Assembly: GCF_028553745.1 (NCBI RefSeq)
Contig: NZ_CP067129.1
Span: forward strand, 1,408,501 to 1,472,500
Direction: 5' to 3'
Source of the DNA: Paracoccus seriniphilus
Lineage (GTDB): Bacteria; Pseudomonadota; Alphaproteobacteria; Rhodobacterales; Rhodobacteraceae
DNA length: 64,000 nt
A program made the position numbers and the translations under genes. Under the pieces are notes generated by a model, which had not been told where the DNA came from, ran no database searches, and saw nothing but the letters and a program-made list of their open reading frames with translations. Positions 17,105-25,763 of the stretch are shown here, piece by piece. Position 1 is the stretch's first letter. The number at the start of each line of letters is the position of its first letter.

Positions 17105-18049
17105 ATGACCATCAACGCCCATTTCGCCTCGCCCACGCTGATCACGCTCGGAGATGTCGACCTCGAGGTCTTTGAGGCCGGCCGGGAGAACCGGGGAAAC
17201 CCGATCGTGCTGTGCCACGGATGGCCCGAACATGCCTGGTCATGGCGCCACCAGATGCCGGCGCTCGCGGCCGCGGGCTACCATGTCATCGTTCCCAACC
17301 AGCGTGGCTACGGGAATTCGTCACGTCCGCCGGCGGTCGAGGACTACGACATTGTCCATCTGACGCATGATCTCGCCGCGCTGCTCGATCATTTCGGCTA
17401 CGACGCGGCGACCTTCGCCGGGCACGACTGGGGCGCGAACGTCGTCTGGAGCATGGCGCTTCTGCATCCGGGTCGCGTCAGACGGATCATCAACCTCGCA
17501 CTGCCCTATCAGCTCCGCACGCCAGTTCCCTGGATCGAGTTCATGGAAAGCGTGTTCGGGCCCGACAACTATTTCGTCCACTTCAACCGCCAGCCCGGTG
17601 TCGCCGACGCTATCCTCGATGCGAACACCAGTCGCTTCTTGAGCAACCTGTTCCGCAAGAACGTGCCGGCCGTACCACCCGAACCGGGCATGATGATGAT
17701 CAACCTCGCCACTGCCAGTGCGCCCTCGGGCGATCCGGTGATGAGCGAGGAGGATCTTGCCGTCTTCATCTCGTCTTTCGAGCCATCGGGCTTCACGGCG
17801 AGCATCAACTGGTACAGGAACATGGACCGCAACTGGCGCATTCTGGCGGATGTGGACCCCATCGTCCGCCAGCCCGCGCTCATGATCTACGGCACGCGGG
17901 ACATGATCCCGCCATCGGAGACCCTCGCGGAATTCGTCCCGAACGTGGAGGTGCTCAGCCTCGACTGCGGTCACTGGATCCAGCAGGAGATGCCCATCGA
18001 GACCACCCGGGCGATGCTGGACTGGCTTGCCGTTCGGCAGGCGGCTTAG
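17105..18049 (+). CDS. Epoxide-hydrolase-like alpha/beta hydrolase
   Basis: 314 aa. Nucleophile elbow G-H-D-W-G with Asp108, the hallmark of epoxide hydrolases and haloalkane dehalogenases rather than esterases. The oxyanion motif is HGWPE (38-42), and the C-terminal catalytic His lies in LDCGHWIQQE. A cap domain lies between. ATG at 17105 has AAGGAG upstream; an in-frame extension into the WYL gene is not credible. Probably controlled by the divergent WYL regulator. Substrate unknown. Confidence 0.87.
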   Translation: MTINAHFASPTLITLGDVDLEVFEAGRENRGNPIVLCHGWPEHAWSWRHQMPALAAAGYHVIVPNQRGYGNSSRPPAVEDYDIVHLTHDLAALLDHFGYDAATFAGHDWGANVVWSMALLHPGRVRRIINLALPYQLRTPVPWIEFMESVFGPDNYFVHFNRQPGVADAILDANTSRFLSNLFRKNVPAVPPEPGMMMINLATASAPSGDPVMSEEDLAVFISSFEPSGFTASINWYRNMDRNWRILADVDPIVRQPALMIYGTRDMIPPSETLAEFVPNVEVLSLDCGHWIQQEMPIETTRAMLDWLAVRQAA

Positions 18050-18161
18050 CCGATAGCTCACGGCCCTCCGGCGAGATAGGAGGGCCTTTCGTTCGGTCCG
18101 GGATATCCGGCCGGGCCGAGTGGACAGAGGTGCCGTTTTTGCGCCCGCTGGGGTCCGTTGT

Positions 18162-19301
18162 TCAAGCCATGCCGAACAACTGTTCCGCCTGTCTCGATTG
18201 ATTGGACCGGCTCAGCTTCATGCTCCCCCACAGGCTCGCGGCGATCCCGTTGTTCGACAGGATCGCGCAGGCCGCCCGGCGTTCCGGACAGACGTAGAGG
18301 GCACAGGTCGATCCCGCCGTTCCGCCGCTGGCGTGAAGGATTTCGGGTGAAGGTCTCGTGCGTATCCAGCCGGAGCATTGGGCCGAAGTCTCCATCGCGC
18401 CGCCGCGGCCGAACCCCATGATCGGAACGGCGGAGCGGCAGATCGCGCGATCCAGCGCAGCCTCCGGTGCGACAAGAGCCTGCGTCAGACGCTTGGAAAA
18501 CTGCGCGAGATCGCGCGCCGACGAGCGCAGACACCCCGCTGCCGCAAGGGCCTGGAAGGTCCAGGGTGCGACGGCGCGTCCCTTGGTGTTTCTGGGCTGC
18601 GCGAAGCGGCATTGTTGTTCTTTGCCAAGGCTGTCGGTCGTGTCCGTCAAACCGAGCGGGGCGATGACCTTTTCGGTGAGCAGGTCGATGAAAGGCCTTC
18701 CGGCCTGAATGGCCATGGCCTCGCCCAACAGTCCGACGCCGAGGTTCGAGTAGGCGTGGCGGAGCGCACGCGCCGGCTTGCCCTTCCAGTTCTGCAGCCA
18801 CCGCACCAGGTCGGCGCGTGAGAAATCGGCATAGGGCCCCTCGGGCATCGACGTGATCGCCGCCTGCCAGATGGGCATGTAGATGTTCGGCAATCCGCTC
18901 GTATGCGAGATCAGGCGCTCGGGGGTCAGATGCTGAGGCACGTCCGCCAGGTCTCCTGACATCTCAGCCAGTGGTGCGCGGGGGTCGACCTTGCCTTCCT
19001 CGACCGACAGGCACAGCAGGAGTCCGGTGAACACCTTGGTGATCGAGCCGATTTCGAAGATCACGTCTTCGGGCGGGACGTCGGTCAGTCGAACGCCAGA
19101 GTGAAGAAACCCGGTTGCCTCGCCGTGCAGGTCAAAGGCGACGACACTGTGGTGGGCGCTCGCATAGGTTTGCATCATCGCGCGGAGGCGATCCTGCCTT
19201 CCATCATGGTCCGTCTGTACGCGCCGCACCTCATTGTCCTTCGACAGGGTCGGACGGATGCCTGGGCATGCGGCCCGGGCAAGGTCGGATGACCGAGCCA
19301 C
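18162..19301 (-). CDS. Serine hydrolase, class C beta-lactamase-like (operon gene 6)
   Basis: 379 aa from a GTG at 19301. It carries S-x-x-K as S86-I-T-K89 (EIGSITKVFTG), Y-S-N (HAYSNLG) and a degenerate KTG-type box as HASGGTAG. This motif set defines the beta-lactamase class C / DD-peptidase / esterase superfamily; real beta-lactamase activity is not implied. No clear signal peptide at the chosen start; ATG codons at about residues 42-43 are alternatives. The GTG begins one base after the stop of the upstream hydrolase gene, indicating coupling. Confidence 0.83.
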   Translation of the reverse strand: MARSSDLARAACPGIRPTLSKDNEVRRVQTDHDGRQDRLRAMMQTYASAHHSVVAFDLHGEATGFLHSGVRLTDVPPEDVIFEIGSITKVFTGLLLCLSVEEGKVDPRAPLAEMSGDLADVPQHLTPERLISHTSGLPNIYMPIWQAAITSMPEGPYADFSRADLVRWLQNWKGKPARALRHAYSNLGVGLLGEAMAIQAGRPFIDLLTEKVIAPLGLTDTTDSLGKEQQCRFAQPRNTKGRAVAPWTFQALAAAGCLRSSARDLAQFSKRLTQALVAPEAALDRAICRSAVPIMGFGRGGAMETSAQCSGWIRTRPSPEILHASGGTAGSTCALYVCPERRAACAILSNNGIAASLWGSMKLSRSNQSRQAEQLFGMA

Positions 19302-19302
19302 C

Positions 19303-20295
19303 TCAGATGTCCCCGCTCAGAAAGGCGCGGATCGCCGGAATCGCTGCGGCGGGAGTGTCCCAGACGACATCGTGGCCGGCGTCCGGGATGACCTGTAGCC
19401 TCGCGTCGGCAAACAGCGCCACGTGACGCCTCTGAAGCGGGGCGCCCGTCCAGTCGTTGCAGCCACCGGCAAGGAACAGGACAGGGCCCGGATATTCGGT
19501 TCCCTGCGCGATGCGATCCAGTTCGGTGTCGAGGGCATCCCGCCACAACGCACTCGCCAAGGACCCGAACCGCCAGGTCGGCGCGGTATAGCCCGTGCCG
19601 CAGTGATAGGGGTTCTCGGGATGGCTTACGAAGACCCCTATCATCTGCCCGATCAGGAAGTCGTCGCTGGCCAGGTCGTCCGGTCCGGTCACGTGGGCCG
19701 CGCGAAAGCCATTCAGGACGGCGTTCAGCGCATAGTCCACGCCCGACATGAAGTCGGCCGCGCGTGCATCCCATGCCACCTTGCCATCCGCCTCCAGATC
19801 GCCCGGCTCGATGAGCACGGCGCGCGCAACCCGGTCCGGATGCGCCCCGAGATAAGCCGACGCGAGCATCGCCCCCCAGGAATGACCGATCAGCACGACC
19901 GGTCGGCCCGGGTATGTGAGCGCGATGACGGCGTCCAGTTCCTCGAGATAGCCGTCCAGCGTCAGGAGCTCCGCCGGTACGCGTTCGGACAGGCCCGCGC
20001 CGCGCTGGTCGTAGAAGACGACGCGGTGCGTGTCGGCCAGGCCCGAGAGACCCAGCAGGGAGCGGAAGTCGCCGCCCGCGCCGCCATGGAGGACGACGAT
20101 GGTCTGCGCATCGGGCGGACCTTCCTCGATCCACATGTGAAGTCTGACATCGGCGATCTCTCGAGATGGCAGCGTGCCGTCTTCGGTCACCAAGTCAGCC
20201 ACCGCGTAGTCACCGCGCATCGCTATGAAGAGGATGACGACAAGGGCGATCAGACCGGCAATTCCGCCTGAGAGCCATTTCAGAATCGACATCAT
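19303..20295 (-). CDS. Membrane-anchored alpha/beta hydrolase, proline-iminopeptidase-like (operon gene 5)
   Basis: 330 aa with an N-terminal membrane helix (about 8-27), so probably facing the periplasm. Oxyanion motif HGGAGGD, strand-turn VFYDQRGAGLSE as in prolyl iminopeptidases, nucleophile elbow G-H-S-W-G, and C-terminal DAGHDVVWD with the catalytic His. The start at 20295 (MMSILKW) overlaps the preceding stop; a longer in-frame reading to 20547 runs antisense-like through the neighbour and is rejected. Leaving groups and substrate unknown. Confidence 0.85.
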   Translation of the reverse strand: MMSILKWLSGGIAGLIALVVILFIAMRGDYAVADLVTEDGTLPSREIADVRLHMWIEEGPPDAQTIVVLHGGAGGDFRSLLGLSGLADTHRVVFYDQRGAGLSERVPAELLTLDGYLEELDAVIALTYPGRPVVLIGHSWGAMLASAYLGAHPDRVARAVLIEPGDLEADGKVAWDARAADFMSGVDYALNAVLNGFRAAHVTGPDDLASDDFLIGQMIGVFVSHPENPYHCGTGYTAPTWRFGSLASALWRDALDTELDRIAQGTEYPGPVLFLAGGCNDWTGAPLQRRHVALFADARLQVIPDAGHDVVWDTPAAAIPAIRAFLSGDI

Positions 20296-21341
20296 GCGCG
20301 GCCCCCATGCGTCTCGATGGCTTTCAGCACCTGCAGCATGAAGCTGAAGGGGCGCTTCGGCGCATCGGTCTGGTTGAAGGTGCCGACGAGGAACACGTCC
20401 GGCTCCGGTGCGTGATAGGCAAAGGATCCACTGGCTCCGGAATGCCCGATCAGCTCGGGCGAGCGCCACCAGAGCGTCATCCAGCCTGGCAGCCTGAACC
20501 GCATAAGCCCCCCGCCGTACTGCAGCGGGAACTGCATTTTTCGCCACTGGTGCAGCGCGCTTGTGTTCTCGGGGCGGAACAGGCGTCCCTCGGTGAAGGC
20601 GCGCAGGAAGGTCATCAGGTCGCCGGTGTCCGACACGATGCCGCCGTCCGGACCCATGCTCGACAGGAGGCCCGGAATGGCGAGGCGCTTGTCCTTGTGC
20701 CAGACCGGCAGCGTCCTTCCGTCGCCGTCGCGTGCCGCGTCGTAGAGCGCCGTCCGTGTCAGGCCCAGGGTCTTGCAGATCCGCTGCTGCACCGCCTCGC
20801 CGTAAGACATGCCGCAGGCGGCTTCGATGACCGTGTCCAAGAGCTGGAAGTTCGTGTCGGAGTAATGCGCGCGGCCGCTGTCGGGCGCGGCAAACGGGCG
20901 TCCTGCCCTGGCCCAGGCAAGGACGTCCGAAAGGTCATAGGCGTAGTCCTTCGACCGGATCAGGTCGCGGCCCACGCCGCCCTCATAGTAGTCAGCAAGG
21001 CCGGAGGTCTGGAACAGAAGCTGGCGGATCGTCAGATGCGGGCCGTGATCGACGCCCTTCACCACGTGCAGGCCGCCCAAGTCGACGCCGGGCAAGGCGC
21101 TCTGCACCCTCTGGTCAAGATCGAGCGCCCCCTCATCACACAACTGCACGATCAGGGCTGCGGTGAACATCTTCGAGATGCTGGCGATGGGAAAGCGGAT
21201 GTCGGGATCCGCTGCCCCGGCCGCGCCCTTGAAATTCAGCCGCCCGTCCGCCGACCGGACATGAAGCAGCAGCCCATGCACCTTGCCGCGTGCCTGTTCC
21301 CTCTCGACCAGGCGCTGCAGGGTTGCATCGAGGACCGTCAT
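20292..21341 (-). CDS. Serine hydrolase, beta-lactamase family (operon gene 4)
   Basis: 349 aa, no signal peptide evident. S-x-x-K as S54-I-S-K57 (PIASISKMFT), tyrosine motif Y-S-D (AHYSDTNFQ), and HSG in place of KTG (LIGHSGASGSF), as in class C-type esterases and D-aminopeptidases. It starts in an ATGA overlap with the membrane-protein gene upstream and ends in an overlap with the next hydrolase, so it is firmly inside the operon. It is a distant relative of the second serine hydrolase in the same operon. Confidence 0.86.
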   Translation of the reverse strand: MTVLDATLQRLVEREQARGKVHGLLLHVRSADGRLNFKGAAGAADPDIRFPIASISKMFTAALIVQLCDEGALDLDQRVQSALPGVDLGGLHVVKGVDHGPHLTIRQLLFQTSGLADYYEGGVGRDLIRSKDYAYDLSDVLAWARAGRPFAAPDSGRAHYSDTNFQLLDTVIEAACGMSYGEAVQQRICKTLGLTRTALYDAARDGDGRTLPVWHKDKRLAIPGLLSSMGPDGGIVSDTGDLMTFLRAFTEGRLFRPENTSALHQWRKMQFPLQYGGGLMRFRLPGWMTLWWRSPELIGHSGASGSFAYHAPEPDVFLVGTFNQTDAPKRPFSFMLQVLKAIETHGGRA

Positions 21342-22024
21342 GCGACGCGTCCTCCTGGGTCTGCGGGGGCGACGCCGTCGCGCAGCGTGAGCGCCACGCC
21401 CACCGCGATGAACCAGGCAATGGCGCCCAACCCGAAGACCGCGCCGGCCGTATCACCCAGGGCTGGGAAAACCGTCACGAGCCCGCCCAGCCCGGTCAGC
21501 ACGCCCAGCGCGTTCGCGATGCGGGGCAGCAGGCCGGCCCGGGCGGCGGCGATGCTGACGCAGAGGATCCAGACGCCGCCGGCGATCTCGTTGCCGCCGC
21601 CGAGGCCGAGTTCGACCGCGTGAAGCGTCGTCCAGATATCGGCGGCCGCTTCGGGATCGTCGGGGAAGATCTGCGTCGCGCGCTCCACGCCGACGTTGGC
21701 GATCATGCCGGCGCCCAGCACCAGCGCCGCCCAGATCAGGCCGAACGCGCGCGTGACAGCAGCCCAGCCCGGCAGAGGCGACAACCGTTCTGACAGGGCG
21801 ACTACGAGCACGGCGAGCGCGAGCGCGTTTATCACGTAGATCGTCGTGTTCCATGCGATCATCAGGCCCGAATTCACATGGATGAATTCCACGACCGCGG
21901 CGGGGTCGATCTGCCCGGTGCCGAAGCCCAGCGGCGCCAGCAGCGTGACGAGAAGCGCGAAGCCGATCAGGTAGGTGGCGGCGCAGATCAGCGAGGCGAG
22001 GCCGCCGATGCGGGAGAGGGTCAT
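21338..22024 (-). CDS. DUF4386-like multi-pass membrane protein (operon gene 3)
   Basis: 228 aa with about six hydrophobic segments (for example LICAATYLIGFALLVTLLAP and VINALALAVLVVAL). The pattern and length resemble DUF4386 membrane proteins. Starts at 22024 with AAAGGAG upstream and overlaps the next gene by ATGA. No catalytic motif seen. Confidence 0.65.
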   Translation of the reverse strand: MTLSRIGGLASLICAATYLIGFALLVTLLAPLGFGTGQIDPAAVVEFIHVNSGLMIAWNTTIYVINALALAVLVVALSERLSPLPGWAAVTRAFGLIWAALVLGAGMIANVGVERATQIFPDDPEAAADIWTTLHAVELGLGGGNEIAGGVWILCVSIAAARAGLLPRIANALGVLTGLGGLVTVFPALGDTAGAVFGLGAIAWFIAVGVALTLRDGVAPADPGGRVA

Positions 22025-22054
22025 GGGGAAAGCTCCTTTGAGAATGGTTTGCTC

Positions 22055-22897
22055 CTATGGAGACAGGGTCGCGTAATGGTCTTGCAGGCGGTGAGTTCCG
22101 AACGGCGTTCCGACCATGTCGCGCGACAGCGCGGTAAGGAAGAACTGTGCCGGGCCGTGGACGCGGCGTGGCGCGATACGCGGCAGTAGCCTCAGAGCCG
22201 CGCGTCGTATCCAGTCTGGCAGCAGCGTGATGCGCGCGGGCCGCCCGACCGAGGCGGCCGCCAGACGGGCAAGCTCGAGATGCGTGAAGGTCTCGGGCCC
22301 GCCGACATCGAGCCAGTCGGTCCCGGCTTCGGTCGCCTCGGCCGTCGCAGCGGCAAGGTCCGCGCCGTGGATCGGATTGATCCGGGCGGTGCCGGGCGCG
22401 AAGAGCCAGACGCGGCCCGACCGTGCCATGGAGATGAATTCGCCCATGTCCGAGAAGTAGCCAGACGGCGCGATCACCGTCGACGGCAGGGCGGATGCGT
22501 GCAGCGCGTCGACGAAGGCGACCTTGGCAGCGACGAGCGGGACGTGGTTCATGACGTCCGCGTTCAGGACATGGACATAGGCGAAGCGGCCCACGCCCGC
22601 GCGCTCGGCCTCGTGCAGCAGGTTCAGGTTGGCCCGATAATCAACGTCGCGATACGTCAGCCCGTCCGCCTGCCGGGTGATCCCGAGCGCGGAGATGACG
22701 AGATCAACACCGTCCATGACACCGGAGAGGACCTCTGGCCGCGTGGCCTCGGCAGCGATCAGGGTATCGGCGGCCAGATTGTCCGCGCGCTCCCTGTCGC
22801 GGACCAATGCGGTCACATACCAGCCGCGTCGGCTGTATTCGGCGCAGAGATGGCGCCCAAGATAGCCGGTGGCCCCGGCGATGAAGACGGTCTTCAT
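22055..22897 (-). CDS. NAD(P)-binding NmrA/atypical SDR protein (operon gene 2)
   Basis: 280 aa. N-terminal Rossmann motif G-A-T-G-Y-L-G (FIAGATGYLGRHL), an acidic/polar turn after strand 2 (ALVRDRERADNL), then VISALGIT and the YVHVLNAD region. It lacks the YxxxK of classical SDRs, so it is of the atypical NmrA / NDUFA9-like type, possibly a redox sensor. AAAGGAC precedes the ATG. 30 nt separate it from the DUF4386-like gene. Confidence 0.85.
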   Translation of the reverse strand: MKTVFIAGATGYLGRHLCAEYSRRGWYVTALVRDRERADNLAADTLIAAEATRPEVLSGVMDGVDLVISALGITRQADGLTYRDVDYRANLNLLHEAERAGVGRFAYVHVLNADVMNHVPLVAAKVAFVDALHASALPSTVIAPSGYFSDMGEFISMARSGRVWLFAPGTARINPIHGADLAAATAEATEAGTDWLDVGGPETFTHLELARLAAASVGRPARITLLPDWIRRAALRLLPRIAPRRVHGPAQFFLTALSRDMVGTPFGTHRLQDHYATLSP

Positions 22898-22910
22898 GTG
22901 AAACGTCCTT

Positions 22911-23285
22911 TCAAAGCAGCGCGAGGCCGAACGCGGCAGCGCTCATGGCAAGCGTGACGGGCCCCCAGAGCAGGCGCTCCGGACACGAAGGGGTGGCGAT
23001 ATTGGCAATCGTCGTCAGCACGGTCAGCGCAAGCGCCACCCAGAAAGCCACGTCAGGCAGGCCAAGGCGCAGCACGCCGCCGCGATCCAACATCGCGCAG
23101 GCCATCGCCACGAGGAGCGATGCCTGCACCAGTGCCAGCGCCTGCCAAGGCCCTGGTAGACGACCGGGGAACCGCCCGCCCACCGTGAAACGCCCCAGCG
23201 GTGCCCCCGCGGCCAGCGCGAACTGCATTGCAGTCGGCAGACCAGCGAGGGCGGCATAAAAAATGGCAAGGGTTGTGGGTGTCAT
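22911..23285 (-). CDS. Small four-helix membrane protein (operon gene 1)
   Basis: 124 aa, almost entirely hydrophobic, with four probable transmembrane helices. Starts at the ATG at 23285 (MTPTTLAIFYAALAG). Only 13 nt from the NmrA-like gene, so the likely promoter-proximal member of the leftward operon ending at 18162. Function unknown. Confidence 0.7.
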   Translation of the reverse strand: MTPTTLAIFYAALAGLPTAMQFALAAGAPLGRFTVGGRFPGRLPGPWQALALVQASLLVAMACAMLDRGGVLRLGLPDVAFWVALALTVLTTIANIATPSCPERLLWGPVTLAMSAAAFGLALL

Positions 23286-23301
23286 GTCGCTCCCTCCCGG
23301 A

Positions 23302-23493
23302 TCAGTGGCTTGCGTGATGCGCCAATGCCATGAGCGTGATGCGCGAAGGCCGGATTGGAGCGGTGGTGGGCTCCGGCAGGCCGACGTCGCGACACAGGTG
23401 CGCGCTCTGTGGCAGAGACCGGGCGTCATGGCCGGTCAGCAGGGTAAACAGCGCATCGAAGCGGTGGCGGCGATAATGCAGGATGTCATGCAT
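23302..23493 (-). CDS. Small His/Arg-rich protein, DUF1127-like
   Basis: 63 aa from an ATG at 23493 with a near-perfect AGGAGGA ribosome site 6 nt upstream, which supports a real gene. The basic start (LHYRRHRFDALF) and the later LCRDVGLPE resemble DUF1127 proteins (Arg-rich, ending in a 'LxDIGL' element), but the match is loose. It could be the first gene of the operon beginning at 23285. Confidence 0.5.
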   Translation of the reverse strand: MHDILHYRRHRFDALFTLLTGHDARSLPQSAHLCRDVGLPEPTTAPIRPSRITLMALAHHASH

Positions 23494-23505
23494 TGCGGAT
23501 CCTCC

Positions 23506-23868
23506 TCAGCCGACGACGCGGTGGCCGCGGCCACGCAGGCATTCGCAAACGATAGCCTCGCGCCGTCCGCTCGCATTGACGGCTCCGGACACGCCACCCG
23601 CCAGCGCACCGGCGACGGCGCCTTCGAGAGCATCGCTGTCATCGTCGAATTCGCCAAGCAGTGCCCCGGCACCCGCGCCCATCACGGCCGCAGCGGCAGT
23701 TTCCTGATCGAACTGCCGCTGGTCGCGGGCCAGAGACTGGCACGCGGCAAGGTCGCTTTGGAAGGCAGGCGTCGGGGTGCCGTCCAGAACGGGTGTGTAG
23801 TTCGCGCCGCTGTCGGCGCAAGCGCCAACAACCCCCGCCACGGCGATGATTGAAATGATGTGTTTCAT
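23506..23868 (-). CDS. Glycine-zipper lipoprotein
   Basis: 120 aa. The lipoprotein signal MKHIISIIAVAGVVGAC places the modified Cys in the V-G-A-C lipobox. It is followed by a linker and a glycine-zipper stretch (AAVMGAGAGALLGEF, AVAGALAGGVSGA), as in YMGG/YmfA-type envelope proteins. Probably an inner-leaflet outer-membrane lipoprotein. ATG at 23868. It lies next to the disrupted outer-membrane protein gene. Confidence 0.8.
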   Translation of the reverse strand: MKHIISIIAVAGVVGACADSGANYTPVLDGTPTPAFQSDLAACQSLARDQRQFDQETAAAAVMGAGAGALLGEFDDDSDALEGAVAGALAGGVSGAVNASGRREAIVCECLRGRGHRVVG

Positions 23869-23937
23869 GGACCTGATCCAGTGCGGTGACCGCGCCCCGG
23901 GCCCCGGCCGGACGGGACCGGGCACTGTGGCGGCGGT

Positions 23938-24138
23938 TCAGAACGTGTAGGCTGCGCCAAGATTGATGCTCGACGAGGCATTATCGATGGACACCCGCGC
24001 GCCGCTTGCGTCGGTCAGCTTCGTGTCCTGCCAGGCGCGATATCGATAGTCGGCAAACACGCGCAAGTCGTTGGTCAGCTGATACCCGAGACCAAGGATG
24101 GCCTGCGCGCCCCAGACCGTATCGGACCCGTCGACCAT
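23938..24138 (-). pseudogene. Outer-membrane beta-barrel protein, C-terminal part (split by IS30)
   Basis: The last 66 codons read VWGAQAILGLGYQLTNDL, FADYRYRAWQDTKL and end SINLGAAYTF, the aromatic C-terminal strand that BAM recognises. It continues the N-terminal part at 25226-25631 once the IS30-family element and one copy of CCAT are removed (native reading ...GATAMVDGSDTVWG). Confidence 0.88.
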
Positions 24139-25225
24139 GGAGGCTCAAGGGTCGTTGCGACGCTTCCTGCTATCCTAGCTTCATGAGTTCGTCCCTGAAG
24201 GCTTCAGCCGGTGTGCGCCATCCGAGGCATTTTCTGGGTGTGCCGTTCAAGCGGTCGCAAATCGCCTTCATTGAGCGATTTGAGAGCGCGGCCACAGGCG
24301 TATCCCGTGGCAGATAGCGGCGGGTCCGCTTGTTGAGGTTCTCGACGGATCCTTTCTGCCAGGGCGCTTGGGGATCGCAGAACCACGCTTCCGTTCCGAT
24401 CCCAGGCTTGAGCTTGCGCCAGTTCCGGAACTCGATCCCTCTGTCGAAAGTGATGGAGCTCCGCGCCGGCTGGGGCAGGGGTTCCATGACGTCCATCAGC
24501 CGGTTCATCAGGTGTGTGGTGCTCCGGTCCTGGTTTCTGAACAAGACGGCAAACCGCGTCTTTCGCTCTACAAGCGTGGCCACGTTGGCATTGCCCTGAG
24601 CGCGTTCGAAAATCATCAGATCGCCTTCCCATTCACCAAATGTCTCGCGGGACTTCACGTGCTCCGGGCGCTGATGAATGGAGCGCTCCGGCGGGAAAAC
24701 AAGGCCGCGCGGCCTGCGCGCATAGCGCGGCTGCCGTTTCTTGCGCCGGCTCGGCAGGTGGCGCGCCAGTTCTTCGGATTGGCCATCGGGGCCATAGACG
24801 TAAGCGTAAATGGTCTCGTGGCTCACGCGCACCGGTTGGCCTTCAAACCAAAGACGGCCGGCAATCTGCTCTGGTGACCAGCCTTCCTTCAATTGGGTGA
24901 TCACTGCTTTGCGCAGTTCTTTCAATCGCACGAGCTTGCGCCGGCGCATGCGTCTGGCGGCCGCGGCTCGCTGCGCGTTCACACCGTAGTAGCCGTTCAG
25001 ATATGGCAGTTCATTGTCTTCAAAGCGGTTGCGCTTGATTTCCCGGTAGACAGTAGAGCGATGCCTGCCGAGCGAAGCCGCGATCTTGCTCACGGGCGTC
25101 TTTGCGTTCAGCATATCCTCAATTGTGCGCCGTTCTCGCAAATCCAGCTCTATGTGGGCCATCTTCCATTCTCCTTGCTTTCCAGCAAGATAGGGGAACT
25201 GTCGCAACCCAATCTAGAATGTGCC
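24139..25225 (-). mobile_element. IS30-family insertion sequence
   Basis: 1,087 bp, with imperfect terminal inverted repeats whose inner parts share GTTGCGAC. It is flanked by a CCAT direct repeat (24135-24138 and 25226-25229), a target duplication of the short kind typical of IS30. It carries one intact transposase and interrupts an outer-membrane protein gene; the target repeat is still exact, suggesting a recent event. Confidence 0.88.
24170..25162 (-). CDS. IS30-family transposase
   Basis: 330 aa. N-terminal HTH_38-type domain (HIELDLRERRTIEDML, SKIAASLGRHRSTVYREIKRN), then the DDE core with GEWEGDLMI (first Asp), TFDRGIEFRNW (second Asp region) and PWQKGSVENLNKRTRRYLP (catalytic Glu), all as expected for the family. 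ATG at 25162; a 15-codon extension upstream lies in the terminal repeat. Intact. Confidence 0.95.
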   Translation of the reverse strand: MAHIELDLRERRTIEDMLNAKTPVSKIAASLGRHRSTVYREIKRNRFEDNELPYLNGYYGVNAQRAAAARRMRRRKLVRLKELRKAVITQLKEGWSPEQIAGRLWFEGQPVRVSHETIYAYVYGPDGQSEELARHLPSRRKKRQPRYARRPRGLVFPPERSIHQRPEHVKSRETFGEWEGDLMIFERAQGNANVATLVERKTRFAVLFRNQDRSTTHLMNRLMDVMEPLPQPARSSITFDRGIEFRNWRKLKPGIGTEAWFCDPQAPWQKGSVENLNKRTRRYLPRDTPVAALSNRSMKAICDRLNGTPRKCLGWRTPAEAFRDELMKLG

Positions 25226-25631
25226 CCATAGCCGTCGCGCCAGTCCGATAATCATTGTATTCGATCCGGCCGCGTCCGACCCCGACACCGATATACGGGA
25301 TCCAGACGGCGTTTTCTTGCATGTCGAAATCATGGTACGCGTTCAGAAACGTTGCATCTTCCGAATAGGTGCCGTTGTCCGCGCCTGGCCCGTGCGGTTC
25401 AGACTCCCGACCCGAGAACTGAAGTTCGGTGCGCAGTGACCCCGCACCACCGATCCGACCGAAATTGTAACCTGCAAAAACGCTCAGATCGACGCCGGCA
25501 TCGAAGTCTTCATCGTGGTTGCTGACGCCCCCGACCAGACCGCCGATGTAGAAGCCGTCATCGGCATGGGCGGCCGCAGCGGCCGTGATAGCCACGAGCG
25601 TTGCCGCGGCGATGGCTGGCATGTATTTCAT
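25226..25631 (-). pseudogene. Outer-membrane beta-barrel protein, N-terminal part (split by IS30)
   Basis: Starts at the ATG at 25631 with a signal peptide MKYMPAIAAATLVAITAAAA ending AHA, then DDGFYIGGLVGGVSNHDED and barrel strands typical of the porin-like Omp25/Omp31 (OMP_b-brl) family. The reading runs through ...YNDYRTGATAMG and is cut by the IS30-family element. A truncated protein with 32 foreign residues would be produced; it would lack the C-terminal targeting strand. Confidence 0.88.
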
Positions 25632-25763
25632 GATGTGTCCCTTTTCTATGAAGTTGCCGGACGTCATCGTCCGAGCCGCACCAATAGAGGGTTCGGGCAT
25701 CGCGCCCCATGACGGCAGGGATCAAGGAGTTGACCCTGCGTATCATCGTGGGACCGTCCCGCG

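Noticed and set aside
19303..20547. Extended 414-residue version of the membrane-anchored hydrolase
   Set aside because: The first 84 residues are the antisense-like out-of-frame reading of the upstream serine hydrolase; a membrane helix starts right after the ATG at 20295.
18162..21341. True beta-lactamases in the hydrolase operon
   Set aside because: The SxxK and YxN motifs are shared by esterases and peptidases; the KTG box is degenerate and no export signal is evident, so resistance is not supported.
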